Positions 46,201 through 54,608 of a DNA stretch of 64,000 bases are shown piece after piece (position 1 is the stretch's first letter; each line of letters starts with the position of its first letter). Both the position numbers and the translations under genes were made by a program. Below the pieces are notes generated by a model that made no database searches, was not told the origin of the DNA, and saw nothing but the letters and a program-made list of their open reading frames with translations. Source of the DNA: Methylobacterium sp. WL1 (GTDB lineage Bacteria; Pseudomonadota; Alphaproteobacteria; Rhizobiales; Beijerinckiaceae); contig NZ_CP042823.1 of NCBI RefSeq assembly GCF_008000895.1, positions 1,925,001 to 1,989,000 of the forward strand, given 5' to 3'.

Positions 46201-47455
46201 GATCTCCTGGGTCGCGGCTCCCGATGGCGACCTGATCTACGCGAGCGGTCGCCACATCACAGCGGAGAAGGAGCAGGCCGAAGCCCTTCACAACACCGAG
46301 GAGGCACTGCGTCAGTCGCAGAAGATGGAGGCGGTGGGCCAGCTCACCGGAGGGCTGGCGCATGACTTCAACAACCTGCTGGCGGGGATCTCCGGCTCGC
46401 TGGAGTTGATGCAGAAGCGCATCGACCAGGGCCGGTTCACGGACGTCGACCGCTACATGACGGTGGCGCAGGGAGCGGCCAAGCAGGCAGCCGCGCTCAC
46501 CCACCGCCTGCTCGCGTTCTCGCGCCGTCAGACGCTCGATCCGAAGCCCACGAACGTCAACCGGCTCATCGCCGGCATGGAGGAACTCGTCCGGCGCACG
46601 GTGGGGCCGGCGATCCATATGGAGGTGGTCGGAGCGGCAGGGATCTGGCCAGCACTGATCGACCCGGGCCAGCTGGAGAACGCGCTCCTGAACCTTTGCA
46701 TCAACGCCCGCGACGCGATGCCCGACGGCGGGCGCATCACCATCGAGACGGCGAACAAGTGGCTGGACGAGAACGGCGCGCGCCAGCACGACATGGCACC
46801 GGGCCAGTACCTCAGCGTCTGCGTGACCGACACCGGGACCGGCATGTCGCCGAGCCTCATCGCGAAGGTGTTCGAGCCGTTCTTCACCACCAAGCCGCTC
46901 GGGCAGGGCACGGGGCTCGGCCTCTCGATGGTCTACGGCTTCGCCAAGCAGTCGGGCGGGCAGGTGCGGATCTACTCCGAGGTCGGGGAGGGCTCGACCA
47001 TATGCCTGTACCTGCCGCGTCACTACGGGGAGACCGACGAGGAGGGTCTCGCGCAGATGCTCGACGAGGCCTCGCGCGCCGAGCAGGGCGAGACGGTGCT
47101 CATCGTGGACGACGAGCCGTCGGTGCGCATGTTGGTTACCGAGGTGCTTGAGGATCTCGGCTACACCGCCATCGAGGCGGGTGACAGCGCCGCGGGGCTG
47201 AAGGTGCTCCAATCCGACGTCCGCATCGACCTGCTCGTCACGGATGTGGGCCTGCCCGGCGGGATGAACGGGCGCCAGATGGCGGATGCGGCCCGCGAAC
47301 GACGCCCCGATCTGCGAGTGCTGTTCATCACCGGCTACGCCGAGAACAGCGTCATCACCAACGGGCATCTGGACCACAGCATGCAAGTGCTGACCAAGCC
47401 CTTCGCGATGGATACGCTCGCCTCGCGGATCAAGGATCTCATCACCTCGCGGTGA
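43217..47455 (+). CDS. Hybrid sensor histidine kinase with GAF/PAS sensors and receiver
   Basis: A soluble 1412-residue kinase without membrane segments. Order: GAF (about 20-170, with SVCKFALVEPDLLVIPDLTADPR), second GAF (about 185-345), PAS (350-480), PAS (490-615), third GAF (620-760), PAS (775-890), a coiled coil (LNDTLEQQVHQRTQERDRLW), PAS (915-1030), HisKA with QKMEAVGQLTGGLAHDFNNLLAGI (His1049), HATPase_c with NLCINARDAMPDGG and GQGTGLGLSMVYGFAKQSGG, and a C-terminal receiver with VDDEPSVRMLV and Asp1343. Two PAS regions (RTLFENIDAGFCI and RTLFESIDVGFCI) are near duplicates. This type often senses light, redox or small molecules; no bilin or LOV signature is obvious. Output partner unknown. 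Confidence 0.93.
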   Translation: MSSTPYAVTDPARLAALAGHDILDTLPEQGFDDVVRLATRLCATPVALVSLVAADRQWFKARIGFPHCETDLDSSVCKFALVEPDLLVIPDLTADPRTMANPLVTGEPHIRFYAGAPLRTLEGQVLGSLCVIDTVPRPGGLTPEQADDLRALGRQVANLLEMRRAVEGRDQVLERQRTELRQARRIEVLAKASQALLTATDPAAVLDPILSASAGTLGFDRSYIYDIWQDGRHLRLTHSLNASAEVQAFLHRMPYGAPLCGIVAEQGRPLMLTDVQNSEEPAYQTARGIGLNAYAGFPITSRGSLHGVISFASTEVPSFDADALYFFETLARLMSAVYERLDGEKAQRESEVRYRTLFENIDAGFCICEVRFDGDGRAIDHRVLSANPAFAKHTGLTDAVGHWATEIAPGIEQHWHDAYGQVAKTKLPMRFEGEAVPLGRWYDAHLFPAGDDRVAMLIADITERRQAQDALRESAALARENVERVQLALAAGAIIGTWHWDLPSDRFTVDEGFARSFGLDPALGRTGIPLAQIVATVHPEDQAGLAAAIDEVIARGGAYAHQYRVRRADGRYYWIEANGRVDLAPDGTGLTFPGVLIDIEQRRMEAMLIELSERLRKLDSPQAMALAAAETVGHALSLSRAAYGDVDEPGEHIVIARDWLAAGQRSAAGSHTFADYGTFSEALRRGEDVVVANVAEDPLTAGQVDSFRSLDIGSLANLPLMEGGHLKVVFCLHRDRVQAWSAGELAFARRVMDRTEVEIARRSVSGQLRESETRYRTLFESIDVGFCIVEMKFDEAERAVDYRIVEANPAFERQTGAKVAGLWVSEFAPDLERHWFDTYGHVALTGEPAHFENKADVFGRWFDVRALRIGDPADNRVAIFFNDINDRKGMEEALRQLNDTLEQQVHQRTQERDRLWSNTQDIQVIIDGKGIFQAVNPAFTAILGWTSEDAVGRPLFEFVIPDDEGVTDRALQHARVQSLPVVENRYRHKDGGFRWISWVAAPDGDLIYASGRHITAEKEQAEALHNTEEALRQSQKMEAVGQLTGGLAHDFNNLLAGISGSLELMQKRIDQGRFTDVDRYMTVAQGAAKQAAALTHRLLAFSRRQTLDPKPTNVNRLIAGMEELVRRTVGPAIHMEVVGAAGIWPALIDPGQLENALLNLCINARDAMPDGGRITIETANKWLDENGARQHDMAPGQYLSVCVTDTGTGMSPSLIAKVFEPFFTTKPLGQGTGLGLSMVYGFAKQSGGQVRIYSEVGEGSTICLYLPRHYGETDEEGLAQMLDEASRAEQGETVLIVDDEPSVRMLVTEVLEDLGYTAIEAGDSAAGLKVLQSDVRIDLLVTDVGLPGGMNGRQMADAARERRPDLRVLFITGYAENSVITNGHLDHSMQVLTKPFAMDTLASRIKDLITSR

Positions 47456-47494
47456 TCGTGTCCGCTCCAAGCGTTGCCATTGGCTTCCGCTCCC

Positions 47495-47572
47495 CACCCC
47501 CGAGCCAAGGTTGATGAATGGCCGCTTTCGGGATCTGCCGATTGCTGTCTGGGCGGCTGGGTTGGGTCGGTT
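47495..47572 (+). repeat. Dispersed intergenic repeat, copy 2
   Basis: Starts ACCCCCGAGCCAAGGTTG and ends GGCTGGGTTGGGTCGG, sharing order and end sequence with copies at 4886-4975 and 51033-51122. It lies in the gap between the hybrid kinase and the HD-GYP gene, and an open frame running through it is not the true start of that gene. Confidence 0.65.
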
Positions 47573-47793
47573 GCCGAATGACTGCTTGGGGTGGTTTCCT
47601 GCCCGTCCGCTTCCGGACCGCGGACGCGTGGAGCGGACATAGCCGTGGGGGCCACTCACGACCGTTTGCGGAAGCTGGAAATTTCCGCTTAGGGCTGATT
47701 AGCGAGCGAAAGGCAGCGCAACGCTTTGATCAGGTTCTTCAGGCAGTCTTGCCGCCTATAGAGGCCTATAAGGCAAGAGACTGGACGAGAACG

Positions 47794-49173
47794 ATGCGGA
47801 TCGTGTCAGGCAGCGAAGAGGAAGCCAGGACGATCCAGCTGTCGGAAGTGCTCGGCGCCTTGAGCCACGCCTTGGACCTGACGGAGGGTCAGCCTGTCGG
47901 GCATTGCGTGCGCGCGACCTGGATCGGCTTCAACATCGGCCGGGAGATGGGCCTGCCGGACTTGCAGCTCTGGGAACTCTACCACACGGTAATGCTGAAG
48001 GACCTCGGTTGCTCCAGCAATGCCGCGCGCATCTGCGAACTCTACCTCTCCGACGATCTCAGCTTCAAACGTGATTTCAAAACGGTGAGCGACAGTCTGC
48101 CGAAGGTGCTCGGCTTTGTCTTCTCTCATACCGGCCTCAAGGCTGGCCTCGCCGAACGCTTCCGTGCCGTGCTCAACATCCTGCAGAACGGCGGAGCGAT
48201 TACCGACGACCTGATCCAGACCCGCTGTCAGCGCGGTGCTCAGATCGCCCGACAGCTTCGCTTCCCCGCGAGCGTCTGCGAGGCCATCCACGCCCTGGAC
48301 GAGCACTGGAACGGCGGCGGTCGACCGGACCGCCTCGCTGGCTCGGCGATCCCACTTTACGCACGGGTAGCGCTGCTCGCTCAGGTAGTAGACGTGTTCC
48401 ACACCGCGGCCGGCCCCGCGGCCGCGATTGCCGAGGTGCGGGCGCGCTCGGGCACATGGTTCGATCCACATGTGGTCGCCTGCTTCGAGGCGGCCGCGTC
48501 CAAACCCGGCTTCTGGGACACCCTGACCTCGGATGAGGTCGAGGAGGCGGTGTTCGCGTTGGCGCCGGTCAGCCCGATCGTCGTTGACGAAGACTACCTC
48601 GACGACATCGCCCGTGCCTTTGCTCAGATTATCGACGCCAAGAGCCCGTTCACTTCCGGCCATTCGGAGCGGGTTGCGGTCTACGCCGACATGATCGCGG
48701 CTGAACTTGGCTATACGTCGGTACGCCGGCGCTGGCTGAAGCGGGCTGCGCTGCTTCACGATGTTGGCAAGCTCGGGGTCTCGAACGCGATCCTCGACAA
48801 GAATGGCAAACTGGATGACGCGGAGTGGCGGGACATGCGCAATCACGCCTCCCTTTCCGAGACCATCCTGACCCGCGCGGCGGTGTTCCACGAGATGGCC
48901 TGCATCGGCGGCGGGCACCACGAACGGCTCGACGGCAAGGGCTATCCACGCGGCTTGAAAGGCGACGCGATCGCACCCGAGACCCGCATTGTCTCGGTCG
49001 CCGACGTGTTCGACGCGCTGACCGCCGACCGGCCCTACCGTGCGGCCATGTCGCTTGAGAAGGCGCTCGGCATTATGCGCGCAGACCTTGGCACGGCGTT
49101 CGACCCGCTCTGCTTCGCGGCGCTAGAGCGGGCGCTCACCGCGATCGAGGGCGATCTCGCTCGGGCAGCTTGA
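47794..49173 (+). CDS. HD-GYP domain cyclic-di-GMP phosphodiesterase
   Basis: A protein of about 459 residues. The C-terminal HD-GYP domain (about 280-440) has HSERVAVYADMIA, the HD pair in LLHDVGKLGV (His322-Asp323), HHERLDGKGYPRGL with GYP at 383-385 and VADVFDALTADRPYR. This hydrolyses c-di-GMP. The N-terminal half (about 15-260) is a second, degenerate HD-like helical domain (GHCVRATWIGFNIGREMG, LKDLGCSSNA) that lacks a full GYP set. ATG 47794 is used because the longer frame to 47518 is translated dispersed repeat. It follows the hybrid kinase, so a signalling link is possible. Confidence 0.9.
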   Translation: MRIVSGSEEEARTIQLSEVLGALSHALDLTEGQPVGHCVRATWIGFNIGREMGLPDLQLWELYHTVMLKDLGCSSNAARICELYLSDDLSFKRDFKTVSDSLPKVLGFVFSHTGLKAGLAERFRAVLNILQNGGAITDDLIQTRCQRGAQIARQLRFPASVCEAIHALDEHWNGGGRPDRLAGSAIPLYARVALLAQVVDVFHTAAGPAAAIAEVRARSGTWFDPHVVACFEAAASKPGFWDTLTSDEVEEAVFALAPVSPIVVDEDYLDDIARAFAQIIDAKSPFTSGHSERVAVYADMIAAELGYTSVRRRWLKRAALLHDVGKLGVSNAILDKNGKLDDAEWRDMRNHASLSETILTRAAVFHEMACIGGGHHERLDGKGYPRGLKGDAIAPETRIVSVADVFDALTADRPYRAAMSLEKALGIMRADLGTAFDPLCFAALERALTAIEGDLARAA

Positions 49174-49617
49174 ACCGAGCCACCTCTCGGCGAACCTTCT
49201 GACTGGCGGATCAGGCCTATCTTGCGGGCTCCACCGTCGGCGGCGTCGCCACAAGGTGATACTTCTCTTGACGCCGAGACGATGACCGTACGCACTATCC
49301 ATCCGGAGGCTGGCGAACTCAAAGCTTGGAGGAAAAGCGAATTGAGGATGCAAGTAAGCATGCTCTGAGCTTTCTGATCTCGGGTTACGCTGCAAGCGTG
49401 GGCTAATAAATTTTCTATCCGCCCTGTGATCGCATGATGCATCGTTCAAAAGTAAATGTTGATAGCAATTTTGATTGCATTTGATGCAACCAGATATGCA
49501 ACTTCTAGGGGCGTAATTCTTTCATCGCACTCGCCTTCCGGAACGCCGCCTTCGTCAGCCTTTGAAAACAGACTACATCGGCATCAAGGTCGTGGTCAGG
49601 TTGGAGACTGAACGTCT
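49174..49617. other. Intergenic region left of IS110 copy B
   Basis: No gene seen on either strand. Bases 49400-49520 are clearly AT-rich compared with the rest of the window, which suggests foreign or promoter DNA. Confidence 0.5.
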
Positions 49618-49874
49618 TGTGTGGATGGCTCCCGCATTGCAAGTGGCGAATTGAGCTTCTGACGCTTTGGTCGGGTGCAGTCTTGTGTCCGGCCTGTTGA
49701 TGCAGTCGTTCATGTTGACCGCTGGCCCTGATGGTATCCGCGAGCTGGGTCCCACTCTGCTTTGCGGGCTATGATGCCCTGGACAGACAGCGGGGTGTCC
49801 CGGCTCCCGGTCTGACCGGTTCGCCATCAACTCTCATCGTCCTCGCAACCTGGAAAGTCGTCTTCTCCGTGCTG
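49618..49874 (-). ncRNA. Candidate bridge/seekRNA region of IS110 copy B
   Basis: Same 257-base noncoding end downstream of the transposase as in copy A. The RNA is inferred from the family and was not folded. Confidence 0.4.
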
Positions 49875-50903
49875 TCAGGCAGCCCTGGCCGCCGGTGCGC
49901 GGTAGGTGCCGCCGCGGGTCATGATAGCCCAAGCGACCCGCGCCGTGCGATTGGCGGCCGCAACGGTCACGACGCGCACCGGCTTGCGCTGGAGAAGGGC
50001 CGGCAGCCGCGGGTCGACCGAGTTCGGTGTGGTCTTCGCGCGCCGGATCAGAGAGGTCATGCCGACTACGAGCAGCCGGCGCAGGTAGCGGTCGCCCATG
50101 CGCGAGATCCGACCCAGGCGCTCCTTGCCGCCGCTACAGTTCTGCAGCGGTGTCAGTCCCAACGAGGCGGCGAACTGCCGACCGGAGCGGAAGCGCTCGG
50201 GCTCGCTCACCGAGGCGGCCAGCGCCGTTGCCGAGACGATACCGACACCGGGGATCGTCGCCAGGCGCTGCGACAGGTCGTTTTCCCGATGCCAAGCGAG
50301 CAACTCCTTCTCCAGGCGGGTGAGCTGGATCTGCAAGGCGCCGATCTGATCGGCCAGCCCGGTCACCACGCGCTGGGCTAACGGCGCCACCTCGGCCGCG
50401 TCTCCGGCCGAGAGCCGGGCTGCCAGTTCGAGCGCGTGCCGCAGGCCCCGCGCCATCTCGATCCCAAACTCGGCGAGCAGGCCGCGGATCATGTTCACCA
50501 GCTGCGTGCGTTGCTTGACCAGCAGATCGCGCGTCCGATGCAGCGCCAGCGCCGCCTGCTGCTCGGTCGACTTCACCGGCACGAAGCGCATGCTCGGGCG
50601 CGTCACCGCCTCACAGATGGCCGCGGCGTCGTTCGCATCGGTCTTACCGCGCTTCACATACGGCTTCACGTAAGCCGGCGGCATCAGCCGCACGTCATGG
50701 CCGAGCTTCATGAGTCCCCGGGCCCAGTGGTGCGCCGTGCCGCACGCCTCCATGCCAACCAGGCATCGCGGCAGCTTGGAGAAGAACGGCACGACCTGTG
50801 CCCGCCTCAGAGTCTTGCGCACGACGACGTGCCCAGCTGCATCGACGGCGTGAACCTGAAAGATGCTCTTGGCCAGATCGATGCCGACGGTGGTAATCTC
50901 CAT
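49875..50903 (-). CDS. IS110-family transposase (IS1111-type), copy B
   Basis: The 342-residue protein is identical to the product of 5245-6273, with the same DEDD residues (Asp9, Glu52, Asp89, Asp92) and Ser257 in NCSGGKERLG. Intact; start ATG at 50903 by the same argument. The perfect identity of two copies implies a recent move. Confidence 0.95.
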   Translation of the reverse strand: MEITTVGIDLAKSIFQVHAVDAAGHVVVRKTLRRAQVVPFFSKLPRCLVGMEACGTAHHWARGLMKLGHDVRLMPPAYVKPYVKRGKTDANDAAAICEAVTRPSMRFVPVKSTEQQAALALHRTRDLLVKQRTQLVNMIRGLLAEFGIEMARGLRHALELAARLSAGDAAEVAPLAQRVVTGLADQIGALQIQLTRLEKELLAWHRENDLSQRLATIPGVGIVSATALAASVSEPERFRSGRQFAASLGLTPLQNCSGGKERLGRISRMGDRYLRRLLVVGMTSLIRRAKTTPNSVDPRLPALLQRKPVRVVTVAAANRTARVAWAIMTRGGTYRAPAARAA

Positions 50904-51032
50904 GAGAACGGCTTCTGCATCTGCGTGGCTGCTGCTTCGACAGCAACCACATCTTGGCACCGAGATGCCGTCAGTTGGAGCGGGAGCCATCCATCCCATC
51001 TGCTTTCAGGAGAAAGGCTAGGGGACGCTTTC

Positions 51033-51122
51033 CACCCCGAGCCGAAGTTGGCGAGTGGTCAACGAATGACCGCTCTCGGGAAGAGCCGATGGCGCTCTGG
51101 GCGACCGGGTTGGGTCGGTTAG
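51033..51122 (+). repeat. Dispersed intergenic repeat, copy 3
   Basis: Begins CACCCCGAGCCGAAGTTGG directly at the IS110 end and finishes GACCGGGTTGGGTCGGTT. It is the best preserved of the three copies seen. Confidence 0.65.
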
Positions 51123-51263
51123 AGCCTGTCTGTTTTTCCGACCGACCTTCTCCGAAGCCGACATGCTGCTTTCGGCCAGATCCGGTCATCAAGCGTGATG
51201 CCGAACGGCTCGAAGCAGTCGTTATGGACGAGTGCTTCGGGTGCCGGTGATGGTGTCGTCGCG

Positions 51264-51393
51264 AAATGGGCGGCTGTCACGGCAGGGCTGAGCTACAGTT
51301 CGCCGGTCGTGGATAAGGCCGCTTGTGTGCAGAACTGGGCCACTCGAACCTCTCAATTTTCAAACACTTGCACGGTGTACGAAGCGGGCAGAA
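51264..51393 (+). repeat. About 130-bp direct repeat, left copy
   Basis: Contains GAGCTACAGTTCGCCGGT, CGAACCTCTCAATTTTCAAA and ACACTTG in the same order and spacing as 56323-56463, where the matching pieces read GAGCTGTAGCTCGCCGGT, CGGACCTCTCGAGTTTCAAA and ACACTTG. Identity is roughly three in four by eye. The pair brackets the nuclease and NdpA genes. Confidence 0.65.
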
Positions 51394-51470
51394 TCAGAGA
51401 TGTGCCTGGGTTGGTGAGCCGGTGTCGCCCAAGCATCCGCCGCGGTGTGGGTTTGCGTCAGAACCTGGTT

Positions 51471-51502
51471 CGAGCCGGCAGCATGTGATTGCCGCCGGCT
51501 CG
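51471..51502. repeat. Inverted repeat after the nuclease-like gene
   Basis: CGAGCCGGC (51471-51479) and GCCGGCTCG (51494-51502) pair perfectly around a 14-base loop, 25 bases beyond the stop of the minus-strand gene. No T run, so termination is only possible. Confidence 0.5.
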
Positions 51503-51526
51503 GATCGTGACTTGTCTATTGTCCTG

Positions 51527-52747
51527 TCAAACAGCAGTCCGGGTCGCGGGCCGAGTGCGCTGCGATCGTGAACGGTTGATCGGCTTGCTCGCGCTAGTGG
51601 TGTCGACGGTCGGCATGTGCGCGGGCGCTGCCAATGCCTCAGCAGCAGGTGCGTATGCGGCGGCTCCCATCGCGAGTTCGAGTTCACCGTCGAGGAGCCA
51701 CCAGTCGGTGTAGCGGCGGTGGAGTGCGCGGGCATGGTCCGGAAGGCCGGTTGCGGCCATGGCGGTGAACGCGTGCTCCAGCGTCAGCGGGATGAACGGG
51801 ATCGGGCCGGCGGCCGGGTCCGTGAGCTGACGATTGTAAGTTGCCGCGGCGGCGTGTGCGAGTTGGTTGTGCGCGGGGGCGATGAAGGCCAGCGTGGCTG
51901 TGTCCGCTAGGCCAGCGGTGAGCATTGCCGATGCGAGGGAGTGCTGGCGATAGAGTTGCTGGCAGGCTGGGCCGGTCAGGGTCGGGTCGTCTGGCGCGAT
52001 GAATAGGCCCGGGGTCGTATGCGCGATCTCCGTGTGCCGCGGGTTGGGCGGTGGGGCAGGTTCATATCCGGCTTCGCTGTACTTCATCTCGATGCAGATC
52101 AGTGCCCGGGCGCCGGTGGGGGTGATGCCGCGGAGGACGACGTCGAACGCGGTGCGGTCGGCGGTGAAGCGTGGCTCGCCGCGGCCCGGAGAGTGCTCGA
52201 ACAGGATGTCCGTGACCGAGGTCAGTACTCCGGGGAACAGTTCGGCCATGAAGCGGGTGGCGAGCGCGGAGTCGGCGGCGAGTGGGCCGAACAGGTTGAA
52301 GGCGAGCGGCTGCGATGACAGCAGGTTGGTGCGCAGGCGGCTGATGTCGTAGGCGGCGCCGGGTTCGCGGTAAGCCAACGCCCTGGCGGCCACGGCGGCG
52401 ATGGAGGGCGTCATGAAGTTAGCGCCGGTGCGGCCGGCGGCGAGGGAGATGCGTGAGCCGAGGCGGCGGACGCGGTGCGGGTTGGCGCGGTCGAGATGGG
52501 TGCCGATTGGCAGGTCACGGTCCTCGCGCCAGAGCGCTTGGATGAAGCGGGCCGCGGCCTTGAAGCGGTGGTCGGCGTGGACGAACACGTGGTGGCGTCG
52601 GCGGGCAGCCTCGGAGATGACGGGGAGGTGGGAAGGGGGTGCGCCGAGGCCGGATGGGTCGAGGGTGTTGTGGGCGGCGAGGATGTCGCCGGTCTCATGA
52701 AGGCTACCGGCATCGGTTGGCGGCGGCAGGGGGATGGTGGCGTCCAT
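51527..52747 (-). CDS. Putative PD-(D/E)XK restriction endonuclease (PGN_0703-like)
   Basis: The 406-residue product has NLLSSQPLAFNLFGPLA (141-157), then Glu184, DRTAFDVVLRG with Asp202, and ALICIEMKYSE with Glu220-x-Lys222. Together these form the D-ExK catalytic core of a PD-(D/E)XK nuclease, and the NLLSSQPLxFNLFG segment is characteristic of the family named PGN_0703 putative restriction endonucleases. Residues 290-390 are helical and Ala-rich. ATG 52747 starts a sensible protein; the reading frame extends upstream but is Arg/Pro-rich and unlike protein. No methyltransferase is adjacent, so this is not a classical R-M pair. It could be a solitary defence nuclease. Confidence 0.75.
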   Translation of the reverse strand: MDATIPLPPPTDAGSLHETGDILAAHNTLDPSGLGAPPSHLPVISEAARRRHHVFVHADHRFKAAARFIQALWREDRDLPIGTHLDRANPHRVRRLGSRISLAAGRTGANFMTPSIAAVAARALAYREPGAAYDISRLRTNLLSSQPLAFNLFGPLAADSALATRFMAELFPGVLTSVTDILFEHSPGRGEPRFTADRTAFDVVLRGITPTGARALICIEMKYSEAGYEPAPPPNPRHTEIAHTTPGLFIAPDDPTLTGPACQQLYRQHSLASAMLTAGLADTATLAFIAPAHNQLAHAAAATYNRQLTDPAAGPIPFIPLTLEHAFTAMAATGLPDHARALHRRYTDWWLLDGELELAMGAAAYAPAAEALAAPAHMPTVDTTSASKPINRSRSQRTRPATRTAV

Positions 52748-53229
52748 AGTGAGGTGCCTCGTGGCGGCCGCGGGGGTGCGGCCGAGACGGGGTTCCCGGG
52801 ACGGGCGGAGGGATGAACAGGTGGCGGCGTAAGGCCGACGCCGACGAAGCATGGCCAAGCGGTGGGGAGGCGAGCGGTGGGGAAGGCTGAGGTGGGCCGG
52901 TGGGCCGGCGGCGGTGTGGCGGCGGCGGTGAGCCTGCCCTGGGCCTAGGCGCAGGTGAAAGGGGTTGGATGTGATGTAGCCGGTGGAACACGCGCTCGAC
53001 ACGCGCAGCCGTGCGTCAAAGCGCCGTCGGGTCACTGAGGGTCCGAAACGCGCCATGAACGGACATCAGCTGACCGCCCGGTAACGGACATTCAGTTTCG
53101 GATGACCGTCGCCGTGTCGGCCCGTGGAGCGGGCCGCTCCTATGCGATCAGTTCTACCGAGCTATCAGCCGAACTGCGGGGACACGGAGTGTCCTCTCCT
53201 CCCCTGGCGCTTCTGACAGCGCAAACCAC
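52748..53229. other. Very GC-rich gap with no gene
   Basis: Low-complexity GGC/GGT-rich sequence at 52850-52935. Open frames exist on both strands only because stop codons are rare here. Should hold the nuclease promoter, which I cannot place. Confidence 0.5.
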
Positions 53230-54608
53230 TTACGGCTGCGGGTGGGCCTGTGGGGTGGGAGCCAATTTCGGCTTGGCGGGCGTTGGCGGAGCCGGATCGG
53301 GTAGCGGGCTTGGCTTAGACGGCGACGCGTTCGTCGGTGTGTTGGCTGGCGAGACAGGCGACGGAGGCGTCGGAGCCGGTGCCACAGGCGTCACAGCCGG
53401 CGGGATCGGTGCCGACGCCGAGACCTCACCCGACCAACAGCTCATGTACGGGACGTTGGTCACTCGATACGCGACAAACGTGGCCACCGCTGCCCCGACG
53501 ACTGCGAGCACGCCAACAAACCCCAGAAACCTTCGCTGCCATTTGATCCGACCGGCGAGGGTGACGAAAATCGTATCGAACTGATCGCTGAGCGCCGCAA
53601 AGTCCCGCTGAAACTTGGTTTTTTGGCGCGCGATATCGTCGGATATGGACGCCAGCGTCGCCCATTGGTTTCCGATGGCGATCGCCAAGAGCGCGACGAA
53701 GATCCACGCTCCCACGACGACGGCGAAGTTGGTCCAGAACTCGACGCTGCAGACGGATGTGACTTTCAGCTGCGAGGCGACGATGACCGTCGCGACAGGG
53801 ATACCGAGCAACTGCGTCTGGATATCGATAATCGTTTTATGGATTTTGTTGAGATAATCGATGCGTGCGGCTTCGATCTCGTTGCGGATCTTTGAGTAAG
53901 AGAAGCTGGACGCGAACAGCTGATAGCCGTTGCGAACTTCCTCGTTCACCGAACCGAGGTTTGCGATGAGGTGGCGAAACCGGACTGCGACCGGCTGAGA
54001 CGCGCAGATCCCGATGACGGCTTCGGCGAGGATCGCGAGCTTCTGGTCTCGGTGAATCTCGTCGGCGCACGCGCTGAGAATGGCGTCGGTGTCGGAGACG
54101 CTCACACGGTCTAAGTCGGCGGCCTTATAAGCCAGCGGAACGCTGAACTTGCCATCCTTGATGAAGATCAATTCCCTTTTGGATTGATCGACATAGGCCG
54201 CTGCTTCGCCGACGAGCTTCGTGAACTCGATGACCTTGCGATAGGTCGCTAGGCGCTCGGGACAGGGATCGATGTCCGGTGTGATACCGCCGTCGATGAC
54301 GAAGTAGGCGCGCGGTTCTTTGACCCGCGCTTCCGGGGTATCGAGCAACCCGTCGAAGTCGCGAACGAGGGAGCCGAGCGCAGTCCGGGGTGGGCCGACG
54401 CGGACTGATACGATCTGACCGACTTGAAGCGCGCCATCGTCAAGTACCACGATGTCTGCGTCAACAGCGACATCCTGGTCATCTTCGATGAGTTGGATGA
54501 CCTCAGGACTTCTGGGGTCGCAATCGACAGCCTTCCCTGATCACTGTTCTGCTCGAAGGCGATATAACGATACAGCAGGGTCAGCTGGTCGAATGTGATC
54601 CTAGCCAT
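53230..54608 (-). pseudogene. Two-helix membrane protein, partner of NdpA-like protein (frameshifted)
   Basis: Reading starts at ATG 54608 (MARITFDQLTLLYRYIAFEQNSDQG) and must change frame at the CCC tract 54535-54537 to continue as KAVDCDPRSPEVIQLIEDD...VLDDGALQVGQIVSVRVG to the stop at 53230. Adding one G to the GGG on the minus strand restores a 459-residue protein. It has a cytoplasmic N-terminal domain of about 290 residues, two membrane helices (FWTNFAVVVGAWIFVALLAIAIG and FLGFVGVLAVVGAAVATFVAY) with a helical segment between them, and a Pro/Ala/Ser-rich tail of about 70 residues. Its ATG overlaps the end of the NdpA-like gene by eight bases. Function not recognised; a membrane effector in a defence pair is possible. 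Confidence 0.75.

Larger units (their letters stand above)
49618..51032 (-). mobile_element. IS110-family element, IS1111-type, copy B (1415 bp)
   Basis: Identical by eye to copy A over the whole element, offset by 44630 bases and in the same orientation. Subterminal inverted repeats are at 49622-49635 and 50980-50993. The right end abuts a dispersed repeat copy, suggesting insertion in or at such a repeat. Confidence 0.92.

Noticed and set aside
47518..47793. N-terminal extension of the HD-GYP protein
   Set aside because: The extension translates the dispersed repeat and is Trp/Arg/Gly-rich without homology expected; ATG 47794 starts the ordered protein.
51195..51488. Plus-strand frame in the left direct repeat
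   Set aside because: No ribosome site, and the sequence is not kept in frame in the second repeat copy.
53102..53584. Long plus-strand frame opposite the membrane protein gene
   Set aside because: Gly/Ala/Thr-rich antisense of the Pro-rich tail; codon pattern follows the minus-strand gene.
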